From: Brumimicrobium sp033722555
GTDB taxonomy: Bacteria > Bacteroidota > Bacteroidia > Flavobacteriales_D > Crocinitomicaceae
Assembly: GCA_033722555.1 (NCBI GenBank)
Contig: JAWVYS010000004.1
Span: 57,505-121,504, forward strand
Reading direction: 5' to 3'
DNA length: 64,000 nucleotides
Below are positions 17,979-25,655 of the stretch, in pieces. Below the pieces are notes generated by a model that worked only from the letters and a program-made list of their open reading frames with translations, was not told the DNA's origin and did not search any database. Position numbers and translations under genes: made by a program. The stretch's first letter is position 1. The number at the start of each line of letters is the position of its first letter.

Positions 17979-19592
17979 ATGAAATTGGGAATCTTTTTAC
18001 AAAATGTTGTAGGAGAACCAACCTGGATGTTTAACTGGGGGGATGCTTTCGGTTACGAGCATTATTGGTCTCATCTTCTTGCCAAACTTATCCTGATCAT
18101 TTACGGATTTTGCCTTATTCTCATCTTTTTTTACAGTATTCTCCAACTTTCACTGGCGATTATTTATAAGAAAAATAAATCTGAGAGGGACAAAGAAACA
18201 ACTCCTGTATTCGATATTAGCAAAGCACCTCACGTAACCGTTCAGCTTCCCATGTATAATGAATATTATGTAGCAGAACGTATAATAGGCAGAGTTGCGG
18301 AGCTCGATTATCCGAAAGACAAACTTGAAATACAGGTTCTGGATGATTCCACCGACGAAACTGTAGATGTTATTTCCAAAAAAGTTGCCGAGGTTAGACA
18401 AAAATACAACGTTGATATCAAGCACATTCACCGTAAAAACCGAGTAGGTTACAAGGCGGGTGCTTTGGATGACGCAATGGGGGATGCAAAAGGTGAGTTC
18501 ATTGCTATTTTTGACGTAGATTTCCTGCCCGACAGAGATTTCCTGCTGAAAACAATTCCTCATTTCCAGAATGAAAACATTGGTGTTGTTCAAACCAGAT
18601 GGGGACACATAAATAAAGAATTCTCCATCCTCACAGAACTTCAGGCATTCGGTCTTAACGGACATTTTGCCATTGAGCAAGGTGGAAGAAACGCTACCGG
18701 ACATTACATCAACTTCAACGGCACTGGAGGTGTATGGAGAAAATCATGCATTGAATCTGCGGGAGGTTGGGAACACGATACACTAACCGAAGACCTGGAT
18801 CTCAGTTACCGCGCACAAATCAAGGGATGGGAATTTAAATATTTGGAAAACGTAGTCTCTCCTGCCGAACTTCCTATAACAATGAGCGCCTTGAAAGGTC
18901 AGCAACACCGCTGGATGAAAGGTGGGGCTGAGTGTTTTCGCAAAATAGCCTGGAAACTTGTAACTACTAAAGGGTTGAGACTTAGTGACAGAATCCACGG
19001 GTTGTCACACCTTTTCAATTCGTCTGTTTTTATTTTCATTTTGATACTCAGCATCCTGAGTTTACCCGTACTCCACATTAAAGACAGTTTTTCGGATCTG
19101 AATTATTATATACAGTTCGGTAGTATTTTCATTCTTTCCACGGTATTTCTGATGTACTATTACTGGAACTCTTACCGGGATAAAACGGAAAATAAGGTGA
19201 AAACGCTTTTCAAATTTGCCGGTCGATTCTTTATGTTTTTAACGGTTTCAATGGGGTTAGCTCTGAACAACGCCGTAGCAGTAATCGAAGGTTATATGGG
19301 AATCAAAAGCTCTTTTGTACGGACACCGAAATTCAACGTCTCTTCAAAAACGAACAAGATCGAAAATAAATACGTTAAAAAGTCACTTTCACTCATAACC
19401 GTTTTTGAAGGCATTCTTTTCATCGTGTTCTTATTTACCGCTTTAAACAGACTTGTTTACGGTGATTTAGGAATGGTTCCATTTCACCTCATTCTAGCTG
19501 GCGGATACGGAATGGTGTTTTTCTATAGCATTGCCGAAATCAAACCTTCCCTTTTCAAATTCGTTCCCCGATTCAGTCCAAGTAATGCCTGA
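17979..19592 (+). CDS. processive-type GT2 glycosyltransferase, cellulose-synthase-like
   Basis: A 537-residue membrane glycosyltransferase. An N-terminal membrane segment (about residues 25-55) is followed by a GT-A domain with the family-2 signatures VQLPMYNE, DDSTDET, FDVDFLP (the DxD-like metal site), TEDLDLSYRAQ (catalytic base) and QQHRWMKGG (the QxxRW motif that binds the growing acceptor). Three to four membrane segments occupy the C-terminal third. This order is typical of cellulose-synthase-like and beta-glucosyl/mannosyl transferases that extend a glycan across the membrane. There is no PilZ domain. It ends two bases before the next gene's ATG, so the two are clearly one operon. 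Confidence 0.9.
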   Translation: MKLGIFLQNVVGEPTWMFNWGDAFGYEHYWSHLLAKLILIIYGFCLILIFFYSILQLSLAIIYKKNKSERDKETTPVFDISKAPHVTVQLPMYNEYYVAERIIGRVAELDYPKDKLEIQVLDDSTDETVDVISKKVAEVRQKYNVDIKHIHRKNRVGYKAGALDDAMGDAKGEFIAIFDVDFLPDRDFLLKTIPHFQNENIGVVQTRWGHINKEFSILTELQAFGLNGHFAIEQGGRNATGHYINFNGTGGVWRKSCIESAGGWEHDTLTEDLDLSYRAQIKGWEFKYLENVVSPAELPITMSALKGQQHRWMKGGAECFRKIAWKLVTTKGLRLSDRIHGLSHLFNSSVFIFILILSILSLPVLHIKDSFSDLNYYIQFGSIFILSTVFLMYYYWNSYRDKTENKVKTLFKFAGRFFMFLTVSMGLALNNAVAVIEGYMGIKSSFVRTPKFNVSSKTNKIENKYVKKSLSLITVFEGILFIVFLFTALNRLVYGDLGMVPFHLILAGGYGMVFFYSIAEIKPSLFKFVPRFSPSNA

Positions 19593-19594
19593 TA

Positions 19595-20932
19595 ATGGAT
19601 CGTCTTAAGCGGAATCACTGGATCGGTATCACCCTATATTTAATTCCTGCGGTTTTTCTCTTTTATTTTTCGGAACAAGACAATTTTGGTGTCATTTTTT
19701 TCGCCTATACCCTCATGTTCGGGGCCTATATTTACCTCGTTAGGGAAAGAGAAAACATTCCTTATAAGCATAGAAAAGGAATAATAATTTTGTTCCATCT
19801 TTTACCCCTGTTTGTAATCCCCCCGCTTTCACCCGACATTTTCCGGTTTATCTGGGATGGTGAATTATTAGGTTCAGGAATTAACCCGTATAGCCTGACA
19901 CCGAATGAGGTCATGGAGCTTGATCATATTGATAAGTCACTGTTTATGCAGGATCTCTTTGATCGCATGACTCCGCTTTCCAGACAACACTATTCCCCCT
20001 ATCCTCCCTTTAGCCAGCTCTATTTCTTTCTGGCGGCTCTGATTTCAAACAATCTTTTGTTTACCATAATAATCATCAGACTTCTGATTCTCCTGACGAT
20101 GGTAGTTGGTTACAGATACCTCATCAGGCTCCTCAAACTGACGCAACTCAAAACTTCAAAGGCCTGGATACTCGCAATCAATCCATTCTTAATTATAGAA
20201 TTTACGGGCAACCTGCATTTTGAAGCAGTAATGCTTACCTTCCTCTTTATTGCCTTTTATTTTGTTTTCAAAAACAGACTTTTCCTTTCGGGTCTGAACT
20301 GGGCGGTTGCTATCAGCGTTAAATTGACCCCTTTGATCCTTATTCCTGCACTTTATCGGTTTATACGGTTCAGAAAAGCGTTCCTGCTAAGCCTGATAAC
20401 AGGAATATTATCGCTCATATTTATTTTCGGCCTTCTCTGGCCTCAATATGTATTCAACGTATTGAACAGCATTGAACTCTATTTCAACAACTTTGCCTTC
20501 AACGGATCTTTTTATGATCTGGTCGAGACTGCGTTTTATCCCTTGTTCGATTACCGTACGATACTGATTTTCGGGCCTCTCTTGGCATTTCTGGGCATGA
20601 TTCTTATCCTCCTCACCTCCTTTATGAAGCCAATTAATTCTTCCCAACAATGGCTGGAAAGAATGATGTGGGTATATATGATCTATCTACTCCTTACTAC
20701 AACTGTACATCCCTGGTACATCCTCATTCCCTTTGGATTCTCTCTCTTCACAAACAACGTATCCGTTCTCATCTGGACCTATCTAATCATGTTCAGCTAC
20801 TCATTTTACGGACTCGGTAACAGTCCTTGGGTTACCGTTCTGACTATTCTTGAATACGGAGTTCTATTTTTGATGATCGTATTTGATTTGAGGAAAATTA
20901 ATAAACCCATCCTCAAGATTTTGAAATGGTGA
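19595..20932 (+). CDS. GT-C (GT87/mannosyltransferase-like) membrane protein
   Basis: A 445-residue polytopic membrane protein with about ten to twelve hydrophobic helices. The first large extracytoplasmic loop contains PPLSPDIFRFIWDGELLGSGINPY and later YSPYPPFSQLYFF, acidic and Pro-rich loop features of GT-C enzymes that use polyprenyl-phosphate sugars as donors. Homologues are alpha-mannosyltransferases, or are annotated as DUF2029/GT87. It starts two bases after the cellulose-synthase-like gene stops and probably completes the same glycan outside the inner membrane. The sugar and acceptor cannot be read from sequence. Its TGA lies in a TGATCA palindrome shared with the convergent gene's stop. 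Confidence 0.82.
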   Translation: MDRLKRNHWIGITLYLIPAVFLFYFSEQDNFGVIFFAYTLMFGAYIYLVRERENIPYKHRKGIIILFHLLPLFVIPPLSPDIFRFIWDGELLGSGINPYSLTPNEVMELDHIDKSLFMQDLFDRMTPLSRQHYSPYPPFSQLYFFLAALISNNLLFTIIIIRLLILLTMVVGYRYLIRLLKLTQLKTSKAWILAINPFLIIEFTGNLHFEAVMLTFLFIAFYFVFKNRLFLSGLNWAVAISVKLTPLILIPALYRFIRFRKAFLLSLITGILSLIFIFGLLWPQYVFNVLNSIELYFNNFAFNGSFYDLVETAFYPLFDYRTILIFGPLLAFLGMILILLTSFMKPINSSQQWLERMMWVYMIYLLLTTTVHPWYILIPFGFSLFTNNVSVLIWTYLIMFSYSFYGLGNSPWVTVLTILEYGVLFLMIVFDLRKINKPILKILKW

Positions 20933-21505
20933 TCACTTCATTGATTTATAATGCTCGATCCAGACCGGATCAGTTACATCCTTTAACAATTTATAGAAAG
21001 ATGTATCGGAAAAATAGTCCTGATCATAGCCGCGAACCCCATAGCGATGAAAGATATAAGCTTGCTGCTTCAAAGAAGGACGATAATCACCTTGACTCCA
21101 GCCTTTATCTTTTCCCTGACGTATAGGATGCTCGCTAAACCGTACCTTCCATAAGGAATCAAAGGCTGCATAATAATCGATTATTTCACCACTCTCGGTG
21201 GTGTCCGGTACAAAACCATTTTCTTCGAAAAAGTTATGAAAATTATTAGTGCCAGGTATCGGCCACTTGCCTGTTCCCATTTTTATAAGTTCATCCTCGG
21301 TCAAATTTCGGGTTCCGGCAAACCGATTATTTTTATAATAGAAAACTGCGAACTGAGTAAGTTTACCCGTAGGTAATATACCTATCTTAACACCGAATTT
21401 TACCTCCTTATTTAATTCCCTTTCAGCGCTGATTTTATATCCCGATGAACCGGAAAAAAGAAGTACAGACAAAATAAGATAACAGTATAAATCAATTCTT
21501 TCCAT
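20933..21505 (-). CDS. hypothetical exported protein
   Basis: A 190-residue protein with an N-terminal hydrophobic stretch (residues 6-22) that could be a signal peptide or anchor. The mature part is soluble and rich in aromatic and charged residues, with a central PGTNNFHNFFEENGF segment and a Trp-containing C-terminus. I do not recognise the family. ATG 21505 is preferred to the in-frame TTG 12 bases upstream. It is convergent with the GT-C gene with no base between the two stop codons. The next gene on the same strand lies 92 bp upstream, so it may be the last gene of the CBS/nadK/DUF6089 operon. Confidence 0.65.
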   Translation of the reverse strand: MERIDLYCYLILSVLLFSGSSGYKISAERELNKEVKFGVKIGILPTGKLTQFAVFYYKNNRFAGTRNLTEDELIKMGTGKWPIPGTNNFHNFFEENGFVPDTTESGEIIDYYAAFDSLWKVRFSEHPIRQGKDKGWSQGDYRPSLKQQAYIFHRYGVRGYDQDYFSDTSFYKLLKDVTDPVWIEHYKSMK

Positions 21506-21597
21506 GCTGATAACCAAGGTGAATTTACGATTTATTTATAAAATAGTTACTTAAACGGCACCTCGTAGGATGAAACCTTTAGTTGTAGCGAAAAGTT

Positions 21598-22437
21598 TTA
21601 GTGATAAAAACATTTATCGGGGTCACCGAGAGAAAAAGTGACCATCACACCAAACATGCTGTACCAATCTTTAGTACTTGAATTACCACGATTTCCCGTC
21701 TTAGGATAACTCGAAAGTGATCTGTCTGAAAGTCTTGCAGCAATATTTCCGTTTTCCTGAGCCAGAACTTCCGTATCCACATAATTTCCCGATACATCAT
21801 CCAGATAATCAGTAAAAGTCTTTCTTAGTCCGTATTCAAATGAAACGGCCGTCTTTCTACCAAGATTCAGTTTAAATCCAACGCCAAAGGGCACAACCAT
21901 TTGGGTAAGTGAATAAGGGGATTTATCCGAAAGTGAACTTCCCTGCCCCTCTGTTCCCAACGATTGTAGTGCAATCATTTCTCCATTGTACTCCGTCTGA
22001 GGATCCATCCTAAAAACCCCTAAATCCAAAAACAAATAGGGGGAGAAAAAGTATTTTTCGTTACCGAGTTTGTAATTCAGGTAATTAAATTCCAGTCCGG
22101 CAGCAACCTCCCAGATCTCAGATTGAAAAGACAGGTTTCTTTCCTGCTGAATTTCGCTTGAAGCGTCTGAATCATATGCCTCTACATTCCCGTATCGCAC
22201 CGCACCTCTTAAAGCAAGACGGGAATTAACGTAATAACGATAGAGCAAACCTCCTGAAAGGTTTGTATGCCTGAAGTGAGCATATTTATTTAAATCACCA
22301 ATATAATAACTTCCTCCTACCAGAAACCCTACAGAGGATCGGGAACGAAAATTCTCATTCTGCCCTTTCCCCGAGAATGAAAGAACTGCAAAAGACAGAA
22401 CAAGTAGGATTCTACTAGTATACGTGAAATTTATCAT
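21598..22437 (-). CDS. DUF6089-like outer-membrane beta-barrel protein
   Basis: A 279-residue predicted outer-membrane barrel. A signal peptide ends near SGKGQ (residue 26). Barrel strands follow, beginning SVGFLVGGSYYIGDLN, and the last strand ends FGVMVTFSLG. The GGSYYIGDLN start is typical of the Bacteroidota DUF6089 family, often found beside nadK and envelope-assembly genes. ATG 22437 is chosen because it directly precedes the signal peptide; the longer open frame runs into nadK. The last residues (DKCFYH) form a short tail after the barrel. Function is unknown. Confidence 0.75.
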   Translation of the reverse strand: MINFTYTSRILLVLSFAVLSFSGKGQNENFRSRSSVGFLVGGSYYIGDLNKYAHFRHTNLSGGLLYRYYVNSRLALRGAVRYGNVEAYDSDASSEIQQERNLSFQSEIWEVAAGLEFNYLNYKLGNEKYFFSPYLFLDLGVFRMDPQTEYNGEMIALQSLGTEGQGSSLSDKSPYSLTQMVVPFGVGFKLNLGRKTAVSFEYGLRKTFTDYLDDVSGNYVDTEVLAQENGNIAARLSDRSLSSYPKTGNRGNSSTKDWYSMFGVMVTFSLGDPDKCFYH

Positions 22438-22477
22438 CGGTAAAATATAACGAATTTCATCCAAAATTATTGCTTGA

Positions 22478-23356
22478 TCAATTCCTTTGATCAATTCCCC
22501 ACATCATTTTGTTACGGATTGTATCCAGAAAATTGTTTTCCTGAAATTTTATTACGTTGATCATAAAATCAGCTTTGTAGAGAGTGACCTCTTCACCATT
22601 CTTAATAGCTTTTGAATGTGAATCCAGCGTTACCAGATATTTCCGGTCTCTTCCTTCAACGGTAAGTTTAATAGGCATACGATCAGGAACCACAACTGGT
22701 CGAACATTCAGGTTATGAGGTGCAATTGGAGTAAGAATATGAACCGCACAGCCGGGAGTTATAATGGGTCCTCCGCAACTGAGGGAATATGCCGTTGAAC
22801 CGGTGGGTGTAGCCACAATAAGTCCGTCTGCCCAATATGAATTTAGATACTTTCCGTCGAGAGTTGCGTGCACCGTAATCATTGAGGAGGTGTCTTTTTT
22901 GTGGACAGCCAGCTCATTCAGAGCAAGGTTATGCTCTCCAAAAATATTGTCTGCGGTTTCCACACGTAAAAGGGATCTTTTTTGAAACTCAAAATCTTTC
23001 TTTTCTACCCTTTCGAGTGTTTTTTCAAAATCCTCGGTACTCGTATTCGCCAGGAATCCTAATCTGCCTGTATTAATACCAATAATGGGTACACCGCTTG
23101 ATCTGATAAAGCTTACCGTTTTCAAAAATGTACCATCCCCCCCAATACTTACCGCCAGGTCAATACCCGTTCTAAAATCCTTATAATTATCAAATGTATC
23201 GCAGTTTTCACAGATTCCCAGTTTACTAACCAACTGTTCCTTGAATGATGACTCCAGAATTGGGTTCCAGTTCAAATCCTCCAAATGACTGAAAAATCTT
23301 TTGAAAAATTCGATTTCGTGCTTAACTATCTTTCTGGAATAGACCGCTACATTCAT
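22478..23356 (-). CDS. nadK: NAD kinase
   Basis: A 292-residue cytosolic enzyme that phosphorylates NAD+ at the 2' hydroxyl of its adenosine ribose to make NADP+. The diagnostic GGDGTFLK motif, with the catalytic Asp, is near residue 76, followed by GINTGRLGFLA. NELAVHKKDTS binds NAD, and the Gly-rich DGLIVATPTGSTAYSLSCGGPI segment completes the site. Length is normal for the family. It begins two bases after the stop of the CBS gene upstream, and the DUF6089 gene follows 40 bp downstream; this gene order is common in Flavobacteriia. Confidence 0.96.
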   Translation of the reverse strand: MNVAVYSRKIVKHEIEFFKRFFSHLEDLNWNPILESSFKEQLVSKLGICENCDTFDNYKDFRTGIDLAVSIGGDGTFLKTVSFIRSSGVPIIGINTGRLGFLANTSTEDFEKTLERVEKKDFEFQKRSLLRVETADNIFGEHNLALNELAVHKKDTSSMITVHATLDGKYLNSYWADGLIVATPTGSTAYSLSCGGPIITPGCAVHILTPIAPHNLNVRPVVVPDRMPIKLTVEGRDRKYLVTLDSHSKAIKNGEEVTLYKADFMINVIKFQENNFLDTIRNKMMWGIDQRN

Positions 23357-23358
23357 AC

Positions 23359-24021
23359 TTAAATATTCAGGTACTTCATTAATTCGTCATAACGATTCTT
23401 GAGGTCATCGTGATGACTGTTTTTCTGGAAGCTGAGTTTCACGTTATAGTCATACCTTTCGAGAGCACGAATTACCCTTCCCAGTTCTACCACATTAAGT
23501 TTCAAGGTAAGTTCCAGTTGTCTGGAAGCCGGATTGGAAGTGATAAATGAACTCAACACCTTCGCGTTTTCACTTTCAACAATTTGTGAAATGTGTGCCA
23601 GTGAATAATCAACATCATTAATTTCCAGAACGATTATACCGCCCGTTTCTTTGATACTTCCGGTATCAGCGATTTTTTGCATAAGATCAAGCAAACTAAT
23701 GCAACCCAAATAGTTTTCTTCGGAATCAAGAACAGCTACAACACTAACATGGGCATCAGATGCTCTTGCAAGAACTTCATAAATGTGAGAGGAACCGTTA
23801 ACATAGGGCCGTGGCAAATGATCAAATAACTCATGCAGCGTTTTCTTCAGATCATCCTTATCCAAAAGATCATTCTCCGAAAGCAGTCCTACAAAGTTTT
23901 CATCCTTCAGTACTGGTAAATGATTAACCTTGAATTCCTCCATCCACTGTAAGGCCAGTTCTCCGCTGTCGGTATGCTTCAGCGGAGGAATTTCTTCTGA
24001 TATTAGTTCTATTGCTATCAT
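23359..24021 (-). CDS. CBS domain protein with ACT-like C-terminus
   Basis: A 220-residue cytosolic protein. Two CBS motifs occupy residues about 1-120 (LISEEIPPLKHTDSGELALQWMEEFKVNHLPVL... and PRPYVNGSSHIYEVLARASDAHVSVVAVLD). CBS pairs usually bind adenine nucleotides. Residues about 135-205 look like an ACT domain (GGIIVLEINDVDYSLAHISQIVESENAKVL). It lies directly upstream of nadK with a 2-bp gap, so it is probably translated together with it and could sense adenylate or NAD(P) status; that is inference. It is divergent from pdxJ. Confidence 0.85.
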   Translation of the reverse strand: MIAIELISEEIPPLKHTDSGELALQWMEEFKVNHLPVLKDENFVGLLSENDLLDKDDLKKTLHELFDHLPRPYVNGSSHIYEVLARASDAHVSVVAVLDSEENYLGCISLLDLMQKIADTGSIKETGGIIVLEINDVDYSLAHISQIVESENAKVLSSFITSNPASRQLELTLKLNVVELGRVIRALERYDYNVKLSFQKNSHHDDLKNRYDELMKYLNI

Positions 24022-24032
24022 TGTCTTCGACC

Positions 24033-24051
24033 AAAGTAGTAATTCTACTTT
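24033..24051. promoter_or_regulatory. inverted repeat between CBS/nadK operon and pdxJ
   Basis: AAAGTAG (24033-24039) and CTACTTT (24045-24051) form a perfect 7-bp inverted repeat around a 5-nt AT spacer. It lies in the 69-bp divergent region, just upstream of the pdxJ -7 element, where a repressor could cover both promoters. It could instead be fortuitous in AT-rich DNA. Confidence 0.4.
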
Positions 24052-24059
24052 AATGTATA

Positions 24060-24067
24060 TAACTTTG
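24060..24067 (+). promoter_or_regulatory. Bacteroidota -7 promoter element before pdxJ
   Basis: TAACTTTG matches TAnnTTTG and ends 23 nt before the pdxJ ATG. No TTG -33 box at standard spacing is evident. Confidence 0.5.
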
Positions 24068-24090
24068 TTACTACAAAATTAGTTCAAACC

Positions 24091-24807
24091 ATGACGAAAT
24101 TAAGTGTAAATATCAATAAAATTGCAACCCTAAGAAATGCCAGAGGTGGAAATTTACCAAACGTAACACAGGTAGCTATTGACTGCGAGCGATTTGGAGC
24201 AGATGGAATCACCATCCATCCAAGACCCGACGAAAGGCACATCACAACTAAAGACGTTTATGATCTAAAGGAAATTGTAACTACTGAATTCAACATTGAA
24301 GGCTATCCCGACGATCGATACCTAAAACTCGTCGAGGATACAGTTCCGGAACAGGCTACATTGGTTCCTGACCCTCCACATGTTTTAACCTCGAGCGCAG
24401 GTTGGGACACGGTAAAAAACAAAGTGTTCCTAACAGAAATTTGTGCAATTCTTAAGAAAAAAGGTATAAGATCCTCTATCTTCGTAGATACCGACCTTAG
24501 AAATATTGATGGTGCTGCGGAAATCGGTGTAGATCGCATTGAACTTTACACAGGTCCTTACGCAGAGCATTACAGTCATAATGCAGAAAATGCTGTTAAA
24601 GCATATCTGGAAGCAGCACAAAGAGCAGCTGAGCTTGGTTTGGAACTAAACGCCGGTCATGACCTCAATCTTCACAATTTAGGTTATTTCAAAAGAACAA
24701 TTCCATGGTTGTCAGAAGTAAGTATTGGCCATGCTCTTATATCGGATGCGCTCTACCTGGGCTTGGAAGAGACTATCCGAAGATATAAGAAATTACTTTC
24801 TAATTAA
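24091..24807 (+). CDS. pdxJ: pyridoxine 5'-phosphate synthase
   Basis: A 238-residue cytosolic TIM-barrel enzyme that condenses 3-amino-2-oxopropyl phosphate (from PdxA chemistry) with 1-deoxyxylulose 5-phosphate to give pyridoxine 5'-phosphate, the last ring-forming step of DXP-dependent vitamin B6 synthesis. Family markers are SVNINKIATLRNARG at the N-terminus, GITIHPRPDERHI, and EIGVDRIELYTGPYAE. NAGHDLNLHNL holds the phosphate-site residues, and EVSIGHALISDALYLGL is at the C-terminus. Full length for the family. The hydrolase gene follows 18 bp downstream. Confidence 0.97.
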   Translation: MTKLSVNINKIATLRNARGGNLPNVTQVAIDCERFGADGITIHPRPDERHITTKDVYDLKEIVTTEFNIEGYPDDRYLKLVEDTVPEQATLVPDPPHVLTSSAGWDTVKNKVFLTEICAILKKKGIRSSIFVDTDLRNIDGAAEIGVDRIELYTGPYAEHYSHNAENAVKAYLEAAQRAAELGLELNAGHDLNLHNLGYFKRTIPWLSEVSIGHALISDALYLGLEETIRRYKKLLSN

Positions 24808-24825
24808 TATTCAAAAACAATCAGG

Positions 24826-25587
24826 ATGCAGCTATTTTATAAGAAATTGGGAGAAGGACAGCCAATGATCATCTTGCATGGCTTGTTTGGATCTCTTGAC
24901 AACTGGAAAACTCATGGTAAAAAACTTGCCGATTATTTTGAAGTCTATTTGGTAGATCAGCGCAATCACGGGCATTCCGGGTGGAGTGATGAATTCAATT
25001 ACGATATTTTAGCCGAGGATCTTAAAGAGTTTGTCGACCAACACGGTTTGGAAAATATTATACTCATCGGTCATTCAATGGGAGGCAAAACTGTGATGCG
25101 ATACGCTCAGAAATATCCTGACAGCATCGATAAAATGATTGTTGTTGACATGGGGGTTAAAGAATATCCCATACACCACGATAAAATCATTGACGGTCTT
25201 AAATCAGTCGATACGGAAAAAATAAGTTCACGTGGAGAAGCAGAAGATCAGCTGTCTGAATATATCCACGATCAGTCGGTAAGACAATTTTTACTTAAAA
25301 ATCTGTACTGGGAGGAAAAAGAAAAACTCGCCTGGCGCATAAATATAAAAGTCCTGGAAGAAAAATTACCCGAAATAGTCAAGGCTTTGCCTAAGAAAGA
25401 AGCTTTGGTAGACTGCCTCTTTATTTCCGGCGGTAAGTCTGATTATGTGGAGAAAGAAGATTATGATCAAATTCGTGAATATTTCCCCCTTGCCGATTTT
25501 CATACGATCGAAGAGGCAGGGCATTGGATACACGCCGAAGCTCCAAAAGAGTTTATAGAAGAGGTTTTGTCCTATGCCTTGAGATAA
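24826..25587 (+). CDS. alpha/beta hydrolase, YbfF-like esterase
   Basis: A 253-residue alpha/beta-fold hydrolase with no signal peptide. The oxyanion HGLFGSLDNW is near residue 20 and the nucleophile elbow GHSMGGK near residue 86 (Ser). The acid is probably Asp/Glu in the SGGKSDYV segment near 205, and the catalytic His is in EEAGHWIHAE near residue 233. The YbfF group hydrolyses short acyl esters and thioesters. It sits directly after pdxJ and shares its transcript, ending in a strong bidirectional terminator. The natural substrate is unknown. Confidence 0.88.
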   Translation: MQLFYKKLGEGQPMIILHGLFGSLDNWKTHGKKLADYFEVYLVDQRNHGHSGWSDEFNYDILAEDLKEFVDQHGLENIILIGHSMGGKTVMRYAQKYPDSIDKMIVVDMGVKEYPIHHDKIIDGLKSVDTEKISSRGEAEDQLSEYIHDQSVRQFLLKNLYWEEKEKLAWRINIKVLEEKLPEIVKALPKKEALVDCLFISGGKSDYVEKEDYDQIREYFPLADFHTIEEAGHWIHAEAPKEFIEEVLSYALR

Positions 25588-25598
25588 TCTTAAAATAG

Positions 25599-25631
25599 AA
25601 AAAAGAAGCCCGGTTTTCGGGCTTCTTTTTT
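25599..25631. terminator. bidirectional rho-independent terminator
   Basis: A perfect 14-bp inverted repeat, with GAAGCCCG and CGGGCTTC at its core, a 5-nt loop, and A/T runs on both sides (25599-25612 with 25618-25631). It lies between the convergent alpha/beta hydrolase and OmpA-family genes and should stop transcripts from both. Confidence 0.92.
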
Positions 25632-25655
25632 CTATCATACTTTAAAATTTATCGC

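Noticed and set aside
20930..20935. TGATCA shared by two convergent stop codons
   Set aside because: Reported only as a curiosity in the gene entry; such palindromes arise readily when two TGA stops meet.
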